NCBI GenBank assembly: GCA_900323505.1
Contig: OOIN01000032.1
Location: 62,001 to 126,000, forward strand
Reading direction: 5' to 3'
DNA: 64,000 nt
Origin: Ustilago trichophora
Taxonomy: Eukaryota > Basidiomycota > Ustilaginomycetes > Ustilaginales > Ustilaginaceae
The translations under genes were made by a program, and so were the position numbers. This document shows positions 20,556-29,887 of the stretch, piece after piece (within the stretch, counting starts at the first letter, position 1; every line of letters starts with the position of its first letter). A model generated the notes under the pieces. It did not search any database. It was not told the DNA's origin and saw only the letters and a list, made by a program, of their open reading frames with translations.

Positions 20556-23500
20556 CTAGTGTCCCCAAGATCCAACCCACCATGACTGTCCTTGCGTCTG
20601 TGGTTGAGGTTGAGGCGGCCACTGTGGCTGTGGCTGTGGCTGAGGCTGAGGCTGCGGCTGCGGCTGCGGCTGCTGTTGCTGTTGCTGTTGCTTCTTCTTC
20701 TCTTCCTCCTCCTGCTTTTTCTTCTGCTCCTCCTGCTTCTTCTTCTGCTTTTTTTGCTCCTCCTCTTGTTTCTTCTTCTGATCATCGGCCCACTTTCCAG
20801 CGCCATAGCCTTCCTTCTTCGTCCCGTCGTCACCAGGGTTCGTTGCACCGCCGCCAACGATAGGACTACCTCCTGACCCTCCAGGATTCACAGGCACACC
20901 CGGCATTCCTTGACCAGCTGGAGCACTTCCAGGCCAAGCTCCTCCGGCGGCGAGCCCACCGGGAGCATCATCAGCCGGTTGAGTAGCAGAAGGAGTGTTG
21001 GGTGTGTTTTGGAAGCCGATCCCAGGAGTGTAGGCTCCATTGCCACCGTTTGGCTGGGTTACGCCGGGGTTCGTTCCCGAACCGCTGTTCGTGGTGGCAC
21101 CAGTACCAGTGTCAGTGCCAGTGCCAGTTCCATTGCCGCCAGTGCCACCGGCGCCATCACCACCGGTGTCAGCAGGTCCCTTGTCAATGTTGCCAGATCC
21201 AGATCCCGATCCGGAGCCAGAACCAGAGCCGGTGCCTCCGGAAGCAGCAACAGTTCCAATTCCAGTTCCATCACCACCAGCAGGCTTCATGGCACCTTCG
21301 CCATTACCATCATCCTTCTGACCATACCCTTCCTTCTGAGTCCCATAGTCAGTCGTCGGCCCACCACCAATCAAATCGCCCGCATCTTTATCCCCCCCTC
21401 CACCTCCTGCACCTCCTGCACCAGCACCTTTCCCACCGCACCCTGCAGATTTAGCAATACTCGCTGCCACCTGTCCAGGAGGCAAGGCGCCACCCATCTT
21501 CTCCGGCGCGATATCCTTCAGCACCTGTGCCGCGCTCGTCGTACTCGGAACCGGGTTTGCATTATTATACGCGTTTGGTTGGCAATCTCTACCCAATGGA
21601 CCCTTGCACTGCGTACAAACCGCCTTGTCAGCAGGAGCGAATGCTCTTCCCGGACTATTCTCGTGCAAGCTGGTCTGGGCAATATCGTTAAACACATTTC
21701 CTTCGATCAATACCGAGGCTCCTGGACCGATATCCAACGAGTGTCCCGTATTATGCTCGAAGAGCGTGTTGACAACGTGCCAGATGGAATCTCCACCTTG
21801 ATCGTCCGGATTAGCGATGCGTGGAGAACGACCGGAACAGTGTTTCATGTGATTACCCGAAAAAGTTACCTTGTCCGACTTGCCGTAACCAAGAACCGTC
21901 CAATAGTGCGAATCGTCGCAGGTTGCAGACCACTTTGTTTGACAGTCGAAAAAGCAGTTGGAAATGGTAACTCGTCCACAAGGCAAATATCCAGTGACGA
22001 TAAATTGTCGACCGATCATGGCAAAAGTAATCTTGTCAATCCAGACCAGATCCGTGTCGTAGAGAGTCACTCCATCACCGCCCCAGGTGAGGTTTGCATT
22101 GAGTTCGTCGATGCGAAAATTATGCAAGATGACGTTCTTCTGATGCTTGACAGCAAGACCTCGTCCACGGATGCCAGCATTGGCCGTGATACCAATGACG
22201 GATTTGTTGGAACCTAGAGCGATGGGGATCAGAGCAGCTTTGTCGTACGTGACAGGATGAGGAGGCTTGCCATTACACCAACCTTGACCATTGTCGAGGG
22301 CCAGTTGACCTTTGTCTGGACATTTGGGGTACGAATCGGGGATACAACCTTTGCAATTGGTACAGATGCCGGCGGATCCGCGGAAGTCGTAAATCTTGTC
22401 AAGATGGATGACACGAGGTTCGTGATCGGTGAGAAGCTTTTCGAGCTCGTGGATGTCTTTGGGGATGATGGGGGTGGCAGAGCCACCACCGGTGACTCCG
22501 GCGGCAAAGCCGTGCGGCTTGCTAGAGATGGCACCCAACGAACCACCTCCAGCGCCCATGTCAGTTCCGGCACCTGCGCCAGCACCAACACCAGCACCAC
22601 CGGCACCAGTAGGAGCTGAAGGCATGTCGTTATCGTAGTAATCCGAACCAGCACCGGGGATGCTGCTGAAACCACCGGATCCTCCATCGTCATTCTTTTG
22701 GTCGCCACGTTTTACATGCATATGATGACCACCAACCCAGTATGCTCCCCCGATAGAGCGTCTTGTGTGATCATGCTTTACATGCCCTGACCTGTCCTTG
22801 TTGCCTCTATACTTCTCCCAAGGATCGTTGAGATGAGTCCCCATCACCGGATGATACACCTCCAAATCATCCGCAATCCCATCGCCATCCCTATCCTCTT
22901 CGCTCGTCAGCTTACGTTCTTGCAGCGGTTGAGAATCTCCATCATCGACCGTCCTCTTTGCCAATTCGGCCGTCATCCCCATTCCCTTTCCGCCCTCCTT
23001 GTTTTTCAAAAGCGCACTTCCCTTATCATCCTTCATGCCAGGATTCTTGTAGCAACCCGTGGGACTTTCAACTCGCCACTTCTCTCTGTCCTTCCCTTGA
23101 GTCACGGCTACATATCCAACATAGAGCTCGTTCAGCACGATGTCCACCGCCGCTTCTGAATATTTTTCATCGGCCAAGTAGTCCAAATAGCACTTGTCGT
23201 CTTCTTTGCTCACATCTGGCGCATGCAACTTTTTAGCCACTATGGGTCCGTTGATGCTTGGATTCATATCACCCATTCTCAAGGTCAAGGTGCGATCTTT
23301 CTCCTTCCGCCCTGTTACTGCACCGCTGGCGAACGCACCGACACTGTCTGCCGTTAGCCTGCTCCCACTCTTGCCACCTCCGGGGCCGGCAGCAGCCACA
23401 CGAGCAGCGAATTCCCTATCTACATCTATCAGCATCACGTATACCACCTTTTGAATCGTCCCAGGAGCACCGGATTGACGGAGCAGCAGTTGGAAGAGGT

Positions 23501-23777
23501 TAAGTCGTTGAGAGGGGTCGAGATGGACCAGGGTGGTATCGGGATGGCAGGAGGAGTAGCGAAGACCGTTACGGAAGCAGATTTCGCCGGTGTCAGGCTT
23601 GTAGACTTTAGGCATGATTGTGTCGAGTGAAGTGGCCGACTTGTAGGAGAGGGTGTTGGTGATATCTATGGTCGAGGTGGAGTTGACTTGGTTCAAGAAG
23701 AGGGAAAGGAGGAGGGAAAAGAGGGAGAGGACGAGGAAGGGGCGAGGTGGGCCGGTTGGCCAGGTAAATCGTTCCAT
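20556..23777 (-). CDS. Large secreted pectin lyase (PL1) with extra N-terminal region, EF-hand-like loop and repetitive tail
   Basis: A 1073-residue intronless ORF with a signal peptide (hydrophobic core about 12-29). Residues about 421-760 are a pectin lyase domain (cleaves methylated polygalacturonan by beta-elimination). It carries FAAGVTGGGSATP, the catalytic Asp context TWGGDGVTLYDTDLVWID (Asp568), IGRQ (Arg590), SATCDDSHYW and SGRSPR (Arg650). Typical fungal pectin lyases are about 380 residues and start near this point. Here about 390 residues precede it. They comprise an unrecognised Cys-containing region (55-245), several KR/RR sites and a canonical EF-hand loop DRDGDGIADDLE (295-306). 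The tail (about 780-1073) is Gly/Thr-rich, then Lys/Glu/Gln-rich, then a Pro-Gln repeat ending in a Trp-rich stretch. A role in plant cell-wall attack is inferred. Most enzyme residues look intact; activity is untested. Confidence 0.9.
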   Translation of the reverse strand: MERFTWPTGPPRPFLVLSLFSLLLSLFLNQVNSTSTIDITNTLSYKSATSLDTIMPKVYKPDTGEICFRNGLRYSSCHPDTTLVHLDPSQRLNLFQLLLRQSGAPGTIQKVVYVMLIDVDREFAARVAAAGPGGGKSGSRLTADSVGAFASGAVTGRKEKDRTLTLRMGDMNPSINGPIVAKKLHAPDVSKEDDKCYLDYLADEKYSEAAVDIVLNELYVGYVAVTQGKDREKWRVESPTGCYKNPGMKDDKGSALLKNKEGGKGMGMTAELAKRTVDDGDSQPLQERKLTSEEDRDGDGIADDLEVYHPVMGTHLNDPWEKYRGNKDRSGHVKHDHTRRSIGGAYWVGGHHMHVKRGDQKNDDGGSGGFSSIPGAGSDYYDNDMPSAPTGAGGAGVGAGAGAGTDMGAGGGSLGAISSKPHGFAAGVTGGGSATPIIPKDIHELEKLLTDHEPRVIHLDKIYDFRGSAGICTNCKGCIPDSYPKCPDKGQLALDNGQGWCNGKPPHPVTYDKAALIPIALGSNKSVIGITANAGIRGRGLAVKHQKNVILHNFRIDELNANLTWGGDGVTLYDTDLVWIDKITFAMIGRQFIVTGYLPCGRVTISNCFFDCQTKWSATCDDSHYWTVLGYGKSDKVTFSGNHMKHCSGRSPRIANPDDQGGDSIWHVVNTLFEHNTGHSLDIGPGASVLIEGNVFNDIAQTSLHENSPGRAFAPADKAVCTQCKGPLGRDCQPNAYNNANPVPSTTSAAQVLKDIAPEKMGGALPPGQVAASIAKSAGCGGKGAGAGGAGGGGGDKDAGDLIGGGPTTDYGTQKEGYGQKDDGNGEGAMKPAGGDGTGIGTVAASGGTGSGSGSGSGSGSGNIDKGPADTGGDGAGGTGGNGTGTGTDTGTGATTNSGSGTNPGVTQPNGGNGAYTPGIGFQNTPNTPSATQPADDAPGGLAAGGAWPGSAPAGQGMPGVPVNPGGSGGSPIVGGGATNPGDDGTKKEGYGAGKWADDQKKKQEEEQKKQKKKQEEQKKKQEEEEKKKQQQQQQQPQPQPQPQPQPQPQPQWPPQPQPQTQGQSWWVGSWGH
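20590..20790 (-). repeat. Coding repeat: Pro-Gln and Lys/Glu/Gln tracts
   Basis: Repetitive DNA encoding the C-terminal PQPQ and QKKKQEEE-type tracts of the pectin lyase. The opposite strand reads as a long Leu-rich frame, which is an artefact of the repeat. Confidence 0.7.
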
Positions 23778-24741
23778 CTCAAACGAGAGAGTCAGTCAAA
23801 AAGACAACGAGCGAGAAAAAGATGTTGCGAAGGAGAGATGAGGTGTTGGAAAGGAAAGTGAGAAGCGCCGTCGCTACCAGAGCAAAGATGCCTTGTTTCA
23901 GGAAAGGTAAGGAAAAGAAGAGCGAGAATTGTGAAGAGAAGAGGGGCAGAAAGAGACTTTTTCCACGCTGCCTCTTTTAAAGTATGAAAACAAGACCAAA
24001 GTAATGTGTGTGTACGTAGTGGCAATCCTCGCACTAGAGAGTCACCGGCACTTCATCCCGCCTCACCACTCCTAAAAGCAGCGTTGAAGGGCCGATCCAA
24101 GTATCGTTTTGCGTTCCTGAGGACAACAACCTGTCCTCCTGTTATTGTGTGGGGGAGGTCTCGACAGCCAATCGAAATCGATAAATACAAGTTTTGAGTA
24201 CGGTGTTGGTGCTCTGTGAATAGTACTGAAATCATCGAGATGAAGTATGGCATTGTAAGTAAGTAAGTAAGCTCGCCCGACCATCCGTTGCAAAAGTCAA
24301 ACCCCCACCTTGCTGGCTTTATATCCATGACAGACGCACGAACCGCCTTCATATTTCTTTTTTTTTTTCTTTGTCTTGGCGGTCACCATCTTCCTATCGT
24401 TTGCGATGAGATACCAGCAGAGAGAAGCGGCAATCAACGAGAACAACAGCAGCAGAGAGGCTGTGCAAAGCATTGTGTTGTTCATGTCGATATGCGTGTT
24501 GTTGGTGGCAATCCCTCCAAGAACCCACTTGACCCTACCCTCCATCCCCACCCTTGTTCATCTCAAAGTCTGTGCGTGTATTTCGAGGTTGCACTCGGCT
24601 CTATCCCCCACCTTCGCAGCATTCTCCCTCTGCCCCTCAATCCTCACTCACACGCACACAAAGTTAGGTATGCTCGCCTCACACAGAGCATCGAACGAAC
24701 AAGTCATCCCATTCGAACTCCCCGTCCCCAGAATCGAAAGT
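23778..24741. promoter_or_regulatory. Upstream region of the pectin lyase gene
   Basis: A 964 bp stretch. A minus-strand TATAAAG near 24317-24323 could serve the pectin lyase about 540 bp downstream. A short GTAA repeat is at about 24255-24270. A small membrane-protein-like ORF is listed separately. Confidence 0.35.
24297..24545 (-). CDS. Possible small single-pass membrane protein (uncertain)
   Basis: An 82-codon frame from an ATG at 24545. It has two NNT glycosylation-type sequons, one hydrophobic segment (about 22 residues, TASLLLLFSLIAASLCWYLI) and then a Lys-rich stretch encoded by an A-rich run. That looks like a type II/tail-anchored microprotein. I recognise no family, the Lys run comes from a near-homopolymer, and a longer frame exists on the other strand. 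It may be chance. Expression or conservation in a related smut would be needed to accept it. Confidence 0.2.
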   Translation of the reverse strand: MEGRVKWVLGGIATNNTHIDMNNTMLCTASLLLLFSLIAASLCWYLIANDRKMVTAKTKKKKKKYEGGSCVCHGYKASKVGV

Positions 24742-27700
24742 CTAACATAAACATCCCCTCACTAACCCCTCCCACACGCCCATCTGACTGACCAAAACGA
24801 GCATTGCATCCGCCTGAACTTTAACATCTTCCAAATCGGAAAGAGCCTCCACCCTCGCCCTACCCCAAGCTGTGTGGGCTTCATGCCAGTGAACCCCTGC
24901 TAGCTCTGCTTTTAGTGCGGACAGATCGGCCTGAAGCAAGGCTTGAGTGCGTTGGGTGCGTGTGGTTGCGGCGAGATGGGTGGATAGTTGGGATTCGAGT
25001 TGAGAGGTATTGGTTTGCGAGGCGAGGAGGGCATGGCGGAGTGAAGAGAGTTCGGAGAGGGCAGATGAGAGTTGGGCTTGGAGGGCGGATGGATCGTCTG
25101 AATTCGACGAGGGCGGGCCATGGAAGGATTGGCTTGTGGCGTGTGTGGTGGATTGGTCGACTGGAGGTGAGAGTTCTGATTCGGACTGAACGGGAGTGGA
25201 AGACTGTTCAGGAAGCACATCTTCGAGCCCAATGCGAGCAACCGCGCTAACCAGTTCGTCGAGATACGCATCGTCATCGGTGAGGAGCATCGCACTGATG
25301 CTCTGTCTCAAATTTCCTCCATCTTTTTGTGCTGCCCTTTCCACTTTCTCGTCGTCAACCTTGACATCATTTGACGAAGCTAAAGCATTCGCTGCAGTAG
25401 CCAGGTTGAGAGTGGCAAAATGGGCCTCGATCCCAAGCGACTCCCTCAACGCCTTTTTCAACCTCGACCTCGTTCTTGCCGACATCCCCACAGACGGCGG
25501 GTAGGCTTTTGCGTTCTTTGACGGCGAAGCAAGGGCATTTGGGAAGGGAGTAGAAGGGATTGAGGGGACGTTTCTGTAGCTCCTCCGGACGGGTGTTTCC
25601 GCGCCTTGAGCCGGGGTTTCTCTGAATGTGGTGCTGGGAAGTTGGCGAGGAACACGCAAGGCAGCAGCGCGAACGGAAGGAGAGGCGCAGGAAGTATCGG
25701 ACGCGTCGTCATCCGCTTCACCCGCCTGTGGAGTGGTTTCAGTGCGATCGACATCCTTCGCAGCCATACTGGCGAGGACGCTCGGCGAAGTGTTGAGATG
25801 CTCTCCGTTTCCCAAGAGCGGAGAGCGCAACATGCTGACATCGGAACTAGGCGATGCAGCAGCGAGATCCAGCGCCATGAGATCCACCGAAACGTCACCT
25901 GCCAGCGCTTCAAGCTCTTGCGATGCTTGCCTGCGCAACCTCTGTTGTGCATCTCTGTGATCCGCTGAACTTGGATCGGAAAGTGTGTCAACCCTATCCT
26001 CCTGCTCCACATGTGATTTCTGTCGCTGCTGTTTTTCCTCATCGAGCAAATCGTGAACCTTGAGATTGGCTTTTTGCGCAACGACCCTGAGACTGGCCAA
26101 GAGGTTGGCATCGATCTCGCTAGACGACCGAACGCGGTTGCGTGTGCTGCTGGTTGTCGCTTTCACGTTTGACAGGGCGAGCTTTCGAACGACTGCAGGA
26201 GACACGGTGTCCTTCTTGCACTGTTGCTTGGGCTCTTCAGCCGCTTCACTCGGTCCAGTGGGGAACAACAGAAGCGAAGATTTGATGGGCGACCGCGATC
26301 CAGACCTCGGCAACGTCGCTGCTGAAGTGGCAGGCGTCATGGCTGTCCCCGCTTCTTGCTGCTGCTTGACCGCACTCCTCGGCGTACTCTGGGTCTTTTT
26401 CAGCGAGCCAAACCTGTTCACCGATGTCGATCTGGCCAGACTCGATGATCTCTCGGAGGGCGATGCCATCGATCCGACCGCACTGAGTGTGGAGGATGAA
26501 GAAGAAGACGAAAGAAGTGCCCCACTCAGACGCTTTTTTGCCTTTATTAGAGCTTCTGGGGTGCTAATGGGCTGATGCTGGGCGGTCTTGGCCTGGAGTG
26601 CAAGGATGGACGGGTGGATAGGGTTGGCGGAGATGATGGAAGATTTGATGCCGAGGTCTTGCCTGCTGGATCGGGAGGGGAGAGTTGAATCCTGCTTGGC
26701 CGCTTTGGTCGAGTCAGACTGTAGACCGCGCGATCGGAGGGAAGAAAGGGTGGTGGTGGACTTTGTTGGTGATGCTGGCGTAGATGGATCCACCTGAAGT
26801 GGCTGAGTAGTACTTTGCTCGGAGTGGGATACCTCTTGAATGCTCTCAGCTTGCTTCTCGGGCTGCGTCACCGCCAGCGGTAAGCTCGATCTAACCCGAC
26901 CTTGCGAACCAAATGCCCCACCTATACTGTGTCGCTTGGATCCCGTGTTTGCCGAAGGTATCTGCGAAATGTTCTCCTTCTCTCCCGACACCGCAGCGGC
27001 GATGCTGACGCTGTTACCAGAGGATCTTCTATGCGGACGGCTTGGCCTTCTCGCTCCCGTACTTCCAATACTAGGGATCCTCGAACCTGTCGGGCCAGTC
27101 ACAAACGACGGAGGAAGCATCTTTGCGTGGCTCGCTGCCGACTGTTGCGCTGCTGTAGTAGTGACATGACTGGCTTGACTGACATTGCGTCTTGTGCGAA
27201 TCCTCGACACATCCGGACCCTCGATTCCGTCTTCGTCATCATCTTCCTCATCTTCCTCGTCGTCTGATTCCGATCCTTCATCGTCATCATCACCTAGCAG
27301 CGCCGAGGGCCTTTCATCAAGCAGAGTCTTGACCGGCGCTATTCTAGGCTTTGGCTTTGGCAAAGTCCCGATCTTTGGTCTCTGCTGTGTTGACGGTATC
27401 GGTCTTGCCGAGGCACTGGTTGTTCGAGTTCTCGCGCTTCCGATTTGCATACCCACTGGTGAGACGGTGCTGCTGTTGGGGATAGCTGCGTGAACCTCTG
27501 CTACGCTGTCGGATCGTGCGATTTTGCGCGGTGCTTTAGAAGTAGATGGAGAAGGCAGTGACTTGACCGATGCTGTGCCGGACCATTGTGATCGAGCCGA
27601 CGGTGGGCCAGGCAGCTTGCTTACACCCCGAGCTGATGCCATTGATGCGTTCTTGTTGACCGCGCTCATCGATCCACTGGAGACTTTCGACCGTATGGTC

Positions 27701-28185
27701 GGACCAAAGTCGCTGATCGAGCTGCTGTCACCCAATCCTATGATCGAAGAAGCTTCATCCATCGGCCGCTTGCCGAGCGAACTTGAAGCGCGGTTCGGTT
27801 CTGGACTCGGGCCTGCATTTCTGCGCCTGGGCAATGTGGATGTGGAAGCTACTTCGGATGAGGTCGAGTTGAATCTTGCTCTGCCACTGAGAGAGGGGAT
27901 GCTGGAGGTGACAGCGCTGCGGATGGGTCGAGTGATCTTGCTATCCTGCCAAGTCGAGTTGAGCAGTGCTTGCGGAGGTGTTGGTTTGGCATCGGATTGG
28001 ACGACTACACTCGTGTCATTGCTGGCAATACCTGTTTTTGCGGCGAGTTTCGACTTGTGCTGAACAAGTGCGGCACGAAACGAGAATTTGGGCGAGGAGA
28101 GCGCACCAATACCACCGATGCGCTGTTGTGATTGATGTTGCTGTGGTTTGCGCTTTGGTGAGGGCGAGCGCGATTGAGCCGACAT
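24742..28185 (-). CDS. Unrecognised Ser-rich protein with SxIP motifs and C-terminal coiled coil
   Basis: 1147 residues from the ATG at 28185; the longer frame starts at TTG and adds His-rich sequence with no support. No catalytic domain is visible. The N-terminal half is basic and Ser/Pro-rich. It contains three SxIP tripeptide-type motifs in Ser/Arg context: SSIP (94-97), SRIP (368-371) and SQIP (407-410). SxIP in such context is the established EB1-binding signature of microtubule plus-end proteins. An acidic run lies at about 298-322. The middle is low-complexity with many SP/TP sites. The last roughly 100 residues (LSSALSELSSLRHALLAS, LQADLSALKAEL) form a heptad-like coiled coil that could dimerise. 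I infer a candidate microtubule-associated protein, not a proven one. TGGACCCT lies 220 bp upstream. Confidence 0.6.
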   Translation of the reverse strand: MSAQSRSPSPKRKPQQHQSQQRIGGIGALSSPKFSFRAALVQHKSKLAAKTGIASNDTSVVVQSDAKPTPPQALLNSTWQDSKITRPIRSAVTSSIPSLSGRARFNSTSSEVASTSTLPRRRNAGPSPEPNRASSSLGKRPMDEASSIIGLGDSSSISDFGPTIRSKVSSGSMSAVNKNASMASARGVSKLPGPPSARSQWSGTASVKSLPSPSTSKAPRKIARSDSVAEVHAAIPNSSTVSPVGMQIGSARTRTTSASARPIPSTQQRPKIGTLPKPKPRIAPVKTLLDERPSALLGDDDDEGSESDDEEDEEDDDEDGIEGPDVSRIRTRRNVSQASHVTTTAAQQSAASHAKMLPPSFVTGPTGSRIPSIGSTGARRPSRPHRRSSGNSVSIAAAVSGEKENISQIPSANTGSKRHSIGGAFGSQGRVRSSLPLAVTQPEKQAESIQEVSHSEQSTTQPLQVDPSTPASPTKSTTTLSSLRSRGLQSDSTKAAKQDSTLPSRSSRQDLGIKSSIISANPIHPSILALQAKTAQHQPISTPEALIKAKKRLSGALLSSSSSSSTLSAVGSMASPSERSSSLARSTSVNRFGSLKKTQSTPRSAVKQQQEAGTAMTPATSAATLPRSGSRSPIKSSLLLFPTGPSEAAEEPKQQCKKDTVSPAVVRKLALSNVKATTSSTRNRVRSSSEIDANLLASLRVVAQKANLKVHDLLDEEKQQRQKSHVEQEDRVDTLSDPSSADHRDAQQRLRRQASQELEALAGDVSVDLMALDLAAASPSSDVSMLRSPLLGNGEHLNTSPSVLASMAAKDVDRTETTPQAGEADDDASDTSCASPSVRAAALRVPRQLPSTTFRETPAQGAETPVRRSYRNVPSIPSTPFPNALASPSKNAKAYPPSVGMSARTRSRLKKALRESLGIEAHFATLNLATAANALASSNDVKVDDEKVERAAQKDGGNLRQSISAMLLTDDDAYLDELVSAVARIGLEDVLPEQSSTPVQSESELSPPVDQSTTHATSQSFHGPPSSNSDDPSALQAQLSSALSELSSLRHALLASQTNTSQLESQLSTHLAATTRTQRTQALLQADLSALKAELAGVHWHEAHTAWGRARVEALSDLEDVKVQADAMLVLVSQMGVWEGLVRGCLC

Positions 28186-28404
28186 GGTGTGTGTGTGTGT
28201 TTGTGATCTCTCAGCGAGCCGAGCGGATGTGTTCCGATGCTGATGCTGAAAGAGCAGATGATGGTGTGATAGGGTCAAAGAGGTGTTGTGTGTGACTTCA
28301 TTTGCGCTCTACACGGTCAGAGCGTGGGAAACAACACACAGCCATTTGAGACCAACACATCAACACGCTCAAATTTCACCCGCGCAGCCAACACACACGC
28401 AAAC

Positions 28405-28412
28405 AGGGTCCA
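28405..28412 (-). promoter_or_regulatory. TGGACCCT element upstream of the SxIP-protein gene
   Basis: Reads TTGGACCCTGTTT on the coding strand, 220 bp before the ATG. Confidence 0.4.
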
Positions 28413-28592
28413 ATTGAGCATCGGCTCTTCGGTAACCTCAGACGCGTCGGTCGTGAATCCTAGAGAAAGCTCACATGTCATACCGCCTAGCCCCCCCAAT
28501 CTTAGCGATATCACAACCATGCTAAAAGAAAAGTATATATGCGTACAGCCGTCACGACAAAGATTCCCGGTGTGTTGTACTGCACTGTACTA

Positions 28593-28604
28593 TACTGTAC
28601 TGTA
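28593..28604 (+). repeat. Tandem TACTG pentamer word
   Basis: TACTGTACTGTA, preceded by the related TACTGCACTGTACTA. Same family of words as at 7437, 29977, 31701 and 50155. Confidence 0.6.
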
Positions 28605-28645
28605 TCTAATCCTTGTTGTGATTGTATGACAAGATTATGTGAGAA

Positions 28646-29887
28646 CTAGCACCACCAACCGTACTCGTTGCAAACCCACTCCACCTTCTCCCCCTTCTTC
28701 TTATCCCCATACCAAGCCAGCGCGGGTAAACTCGCCCCGCTTCCGTGTCTCTCTACCACACTTCCACCTTGCAACTCTGTCGCGAACCTCTCCACTTTCA
28801 CGCCTTGCTTCACCTTGTCCTCATCCTCATGCGTGAGCTCTACACCGAGGCTAGAGAGATTGACATTCCACGCCAAACACTTGTTCATCCCAAACTTGGC
28901 CGCTTGCCGCCTCACCGCTCCGACCAGCTGCTGAAATGCCTCCTTTGAAGTGAACCTCAGACGAAGGATGGCGATCTTGCGCTCTATGTAGTCAAACATC
29001 CACACTGCGTAACTATCCGCTTTTCCGTTCTTGCCAGGGATGCGCAGACCAAAGTGGGTTGGCTTGGCAGAGGAGGCGGGGAGCAAAGTGGTGGCGTAGA
29101 AATTGGTTCGCTTGATGAGCCAGCGCCAGGACGTTGCGTCGGGGTCGTCGATGCAGAATTTGATCGATGTCGAGGAGGAAGCTTCAAGTTCGGTGAGAAG
29201 GTGGTCCCGATCGAGCTTGGCGAGCGAACTGAGACCTTCCACAGTGAGCCATTCGGCGTTTTCCGGTAAAGAGATGGAAGATTCGGACAGCGGCGACCAT
29301 TCGACATGACGATTGCCAACCACATTCCACCCGAACTGAGAGTAGTATTCTCCGATGTCGCTGTACAAAAACGAGCAAGTTGCGTTCCTTCCATACTTTT
29401 CACCGTCGCCCAATTCCCCCTCTTCCTCGTCCAACCCTTTCACAATCGCTTCACTCCCCTTCACCTCAACGTTCTCCTGCTCCTGTAATCCACTTGGCAC
29501 CTCCCCATGCGGACTCAAGTTTTGCTGAAGCAACTTCATCATCAACCCTGCGTAACCCAACCTCCTTTTATTTTGTGGTACGAATACTGAGCATATGCTA
29601 TAGCTCAACCCTCTCTCCACCTTCTCCTTGGGCCTCTTGATGAGTATCGGTCGCCTATACGTCTCGCAAGCGGACAAGAAATCCGTCGTCGTAGTGTCAT
29701 CGGCAGGGACGAGAACCCATCGCTGTCGACGGGTGGTGGAGAAATCCGAGGTGCCGAGAATCACCTTTTCTCGCGTAACAAACTGGTCAAGCGTCAAAAG
29801 GGGTTGTCCCCATTCAACCCACTCGCGCTCGGTGGCAATCTGGTCCTGAGCTTCGGTTGCTGGGACTAGGACGTAGCCTGTTGTCAT
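28646..29887 (-). CDS. LYC1-like GNAT-fold acetyltransferase
   Basis: A 413-residue intronless protein resembling fungal Lyc1 (lysine N6-acetyltransferase, first step of lysine degradation in Yarrowia). The family-like blocks are an N-terminal segment with WVLVPADD, then CETYRRPILIK. A GNAT core contains the acceptor strand SYSICSVFVPQNKRRLGYAGLMMKLL (acetyl-CoA-binding turn within QNKRRLGYAG). FLYSDIGEYYSQFGWNVVG follows, and a C-terminal domain has LRIPGKNGKADSYAVWMFDYIERKIAILRLRF. A charged linker (about 125-160) breaks the GNAT core. Many fungal Lyc1-like proteins have unknown substrates, so lysine is by family only. It diverges from the UBX-protein gene across 382 bp. Confidence 0.75.
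   Translation of the reverse strand: MTTGYVLVPATEAQDQIATEREWVEWGQPLLTLDQFVTREKVILGTSDFSTTRRQRWVLVPADDTTTTDFLSACETYRRPILIKRPKEKVERGLSYSICSVFVPQNKRRLGYAGLMMKLLQQNLSPHGEVPSGLQEQENVEVKGSEAIVKGLDEEEGELGDGEKYGRNATCSFLYSDIGEYYSQFGWNVVGNRHVEWSPLSESSISLPENAEWLTVEGLSSLAKLDRDHLLTELEASSSTSIKFCIDDPDATSWRWLIKRTNFYATTLLPASSAKPTHFGLRIPGKNGKADSYAVWMFDYIERKIAILRLRFTSKEAFQQLVGAVRRQAAKFGMNKCLAWNVNLSSLGVELTHEDEDKVKQGVKVERFATELQGGSVVERHGSGASLPALAWYGDKKKGEKVEWVCNEYGWWC

Larger units (their letters stand above)
28186..28645. promoter_or_regulatory. Upstream region of the SxIP-protein gene; LYC1-like 3' region
   Basis: Holds a GT run (28187-28200), AGGGTCCA (28405-28412) and a tandem TACTGTACTGTA (28593-28604). No gene is seen. 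Confidence 0.4.

Noticed and set aside
20592..20876. Leu-rich + strand open frame (and an Ala/Val-rich one beside it)
   Set aside because: It is the reverse complement of the repetitive Gln/Pro/Lys-coding tail of the pectin lyase and has no other support.
24288..24791. 167-codon + strand frame starting with a hydrophobic stretch
   Set aside because: The hydrophobic part is the T-rich complement of an A-run, and the frame has no family features. The minus-strand microprotein in the same place is only slightly better.
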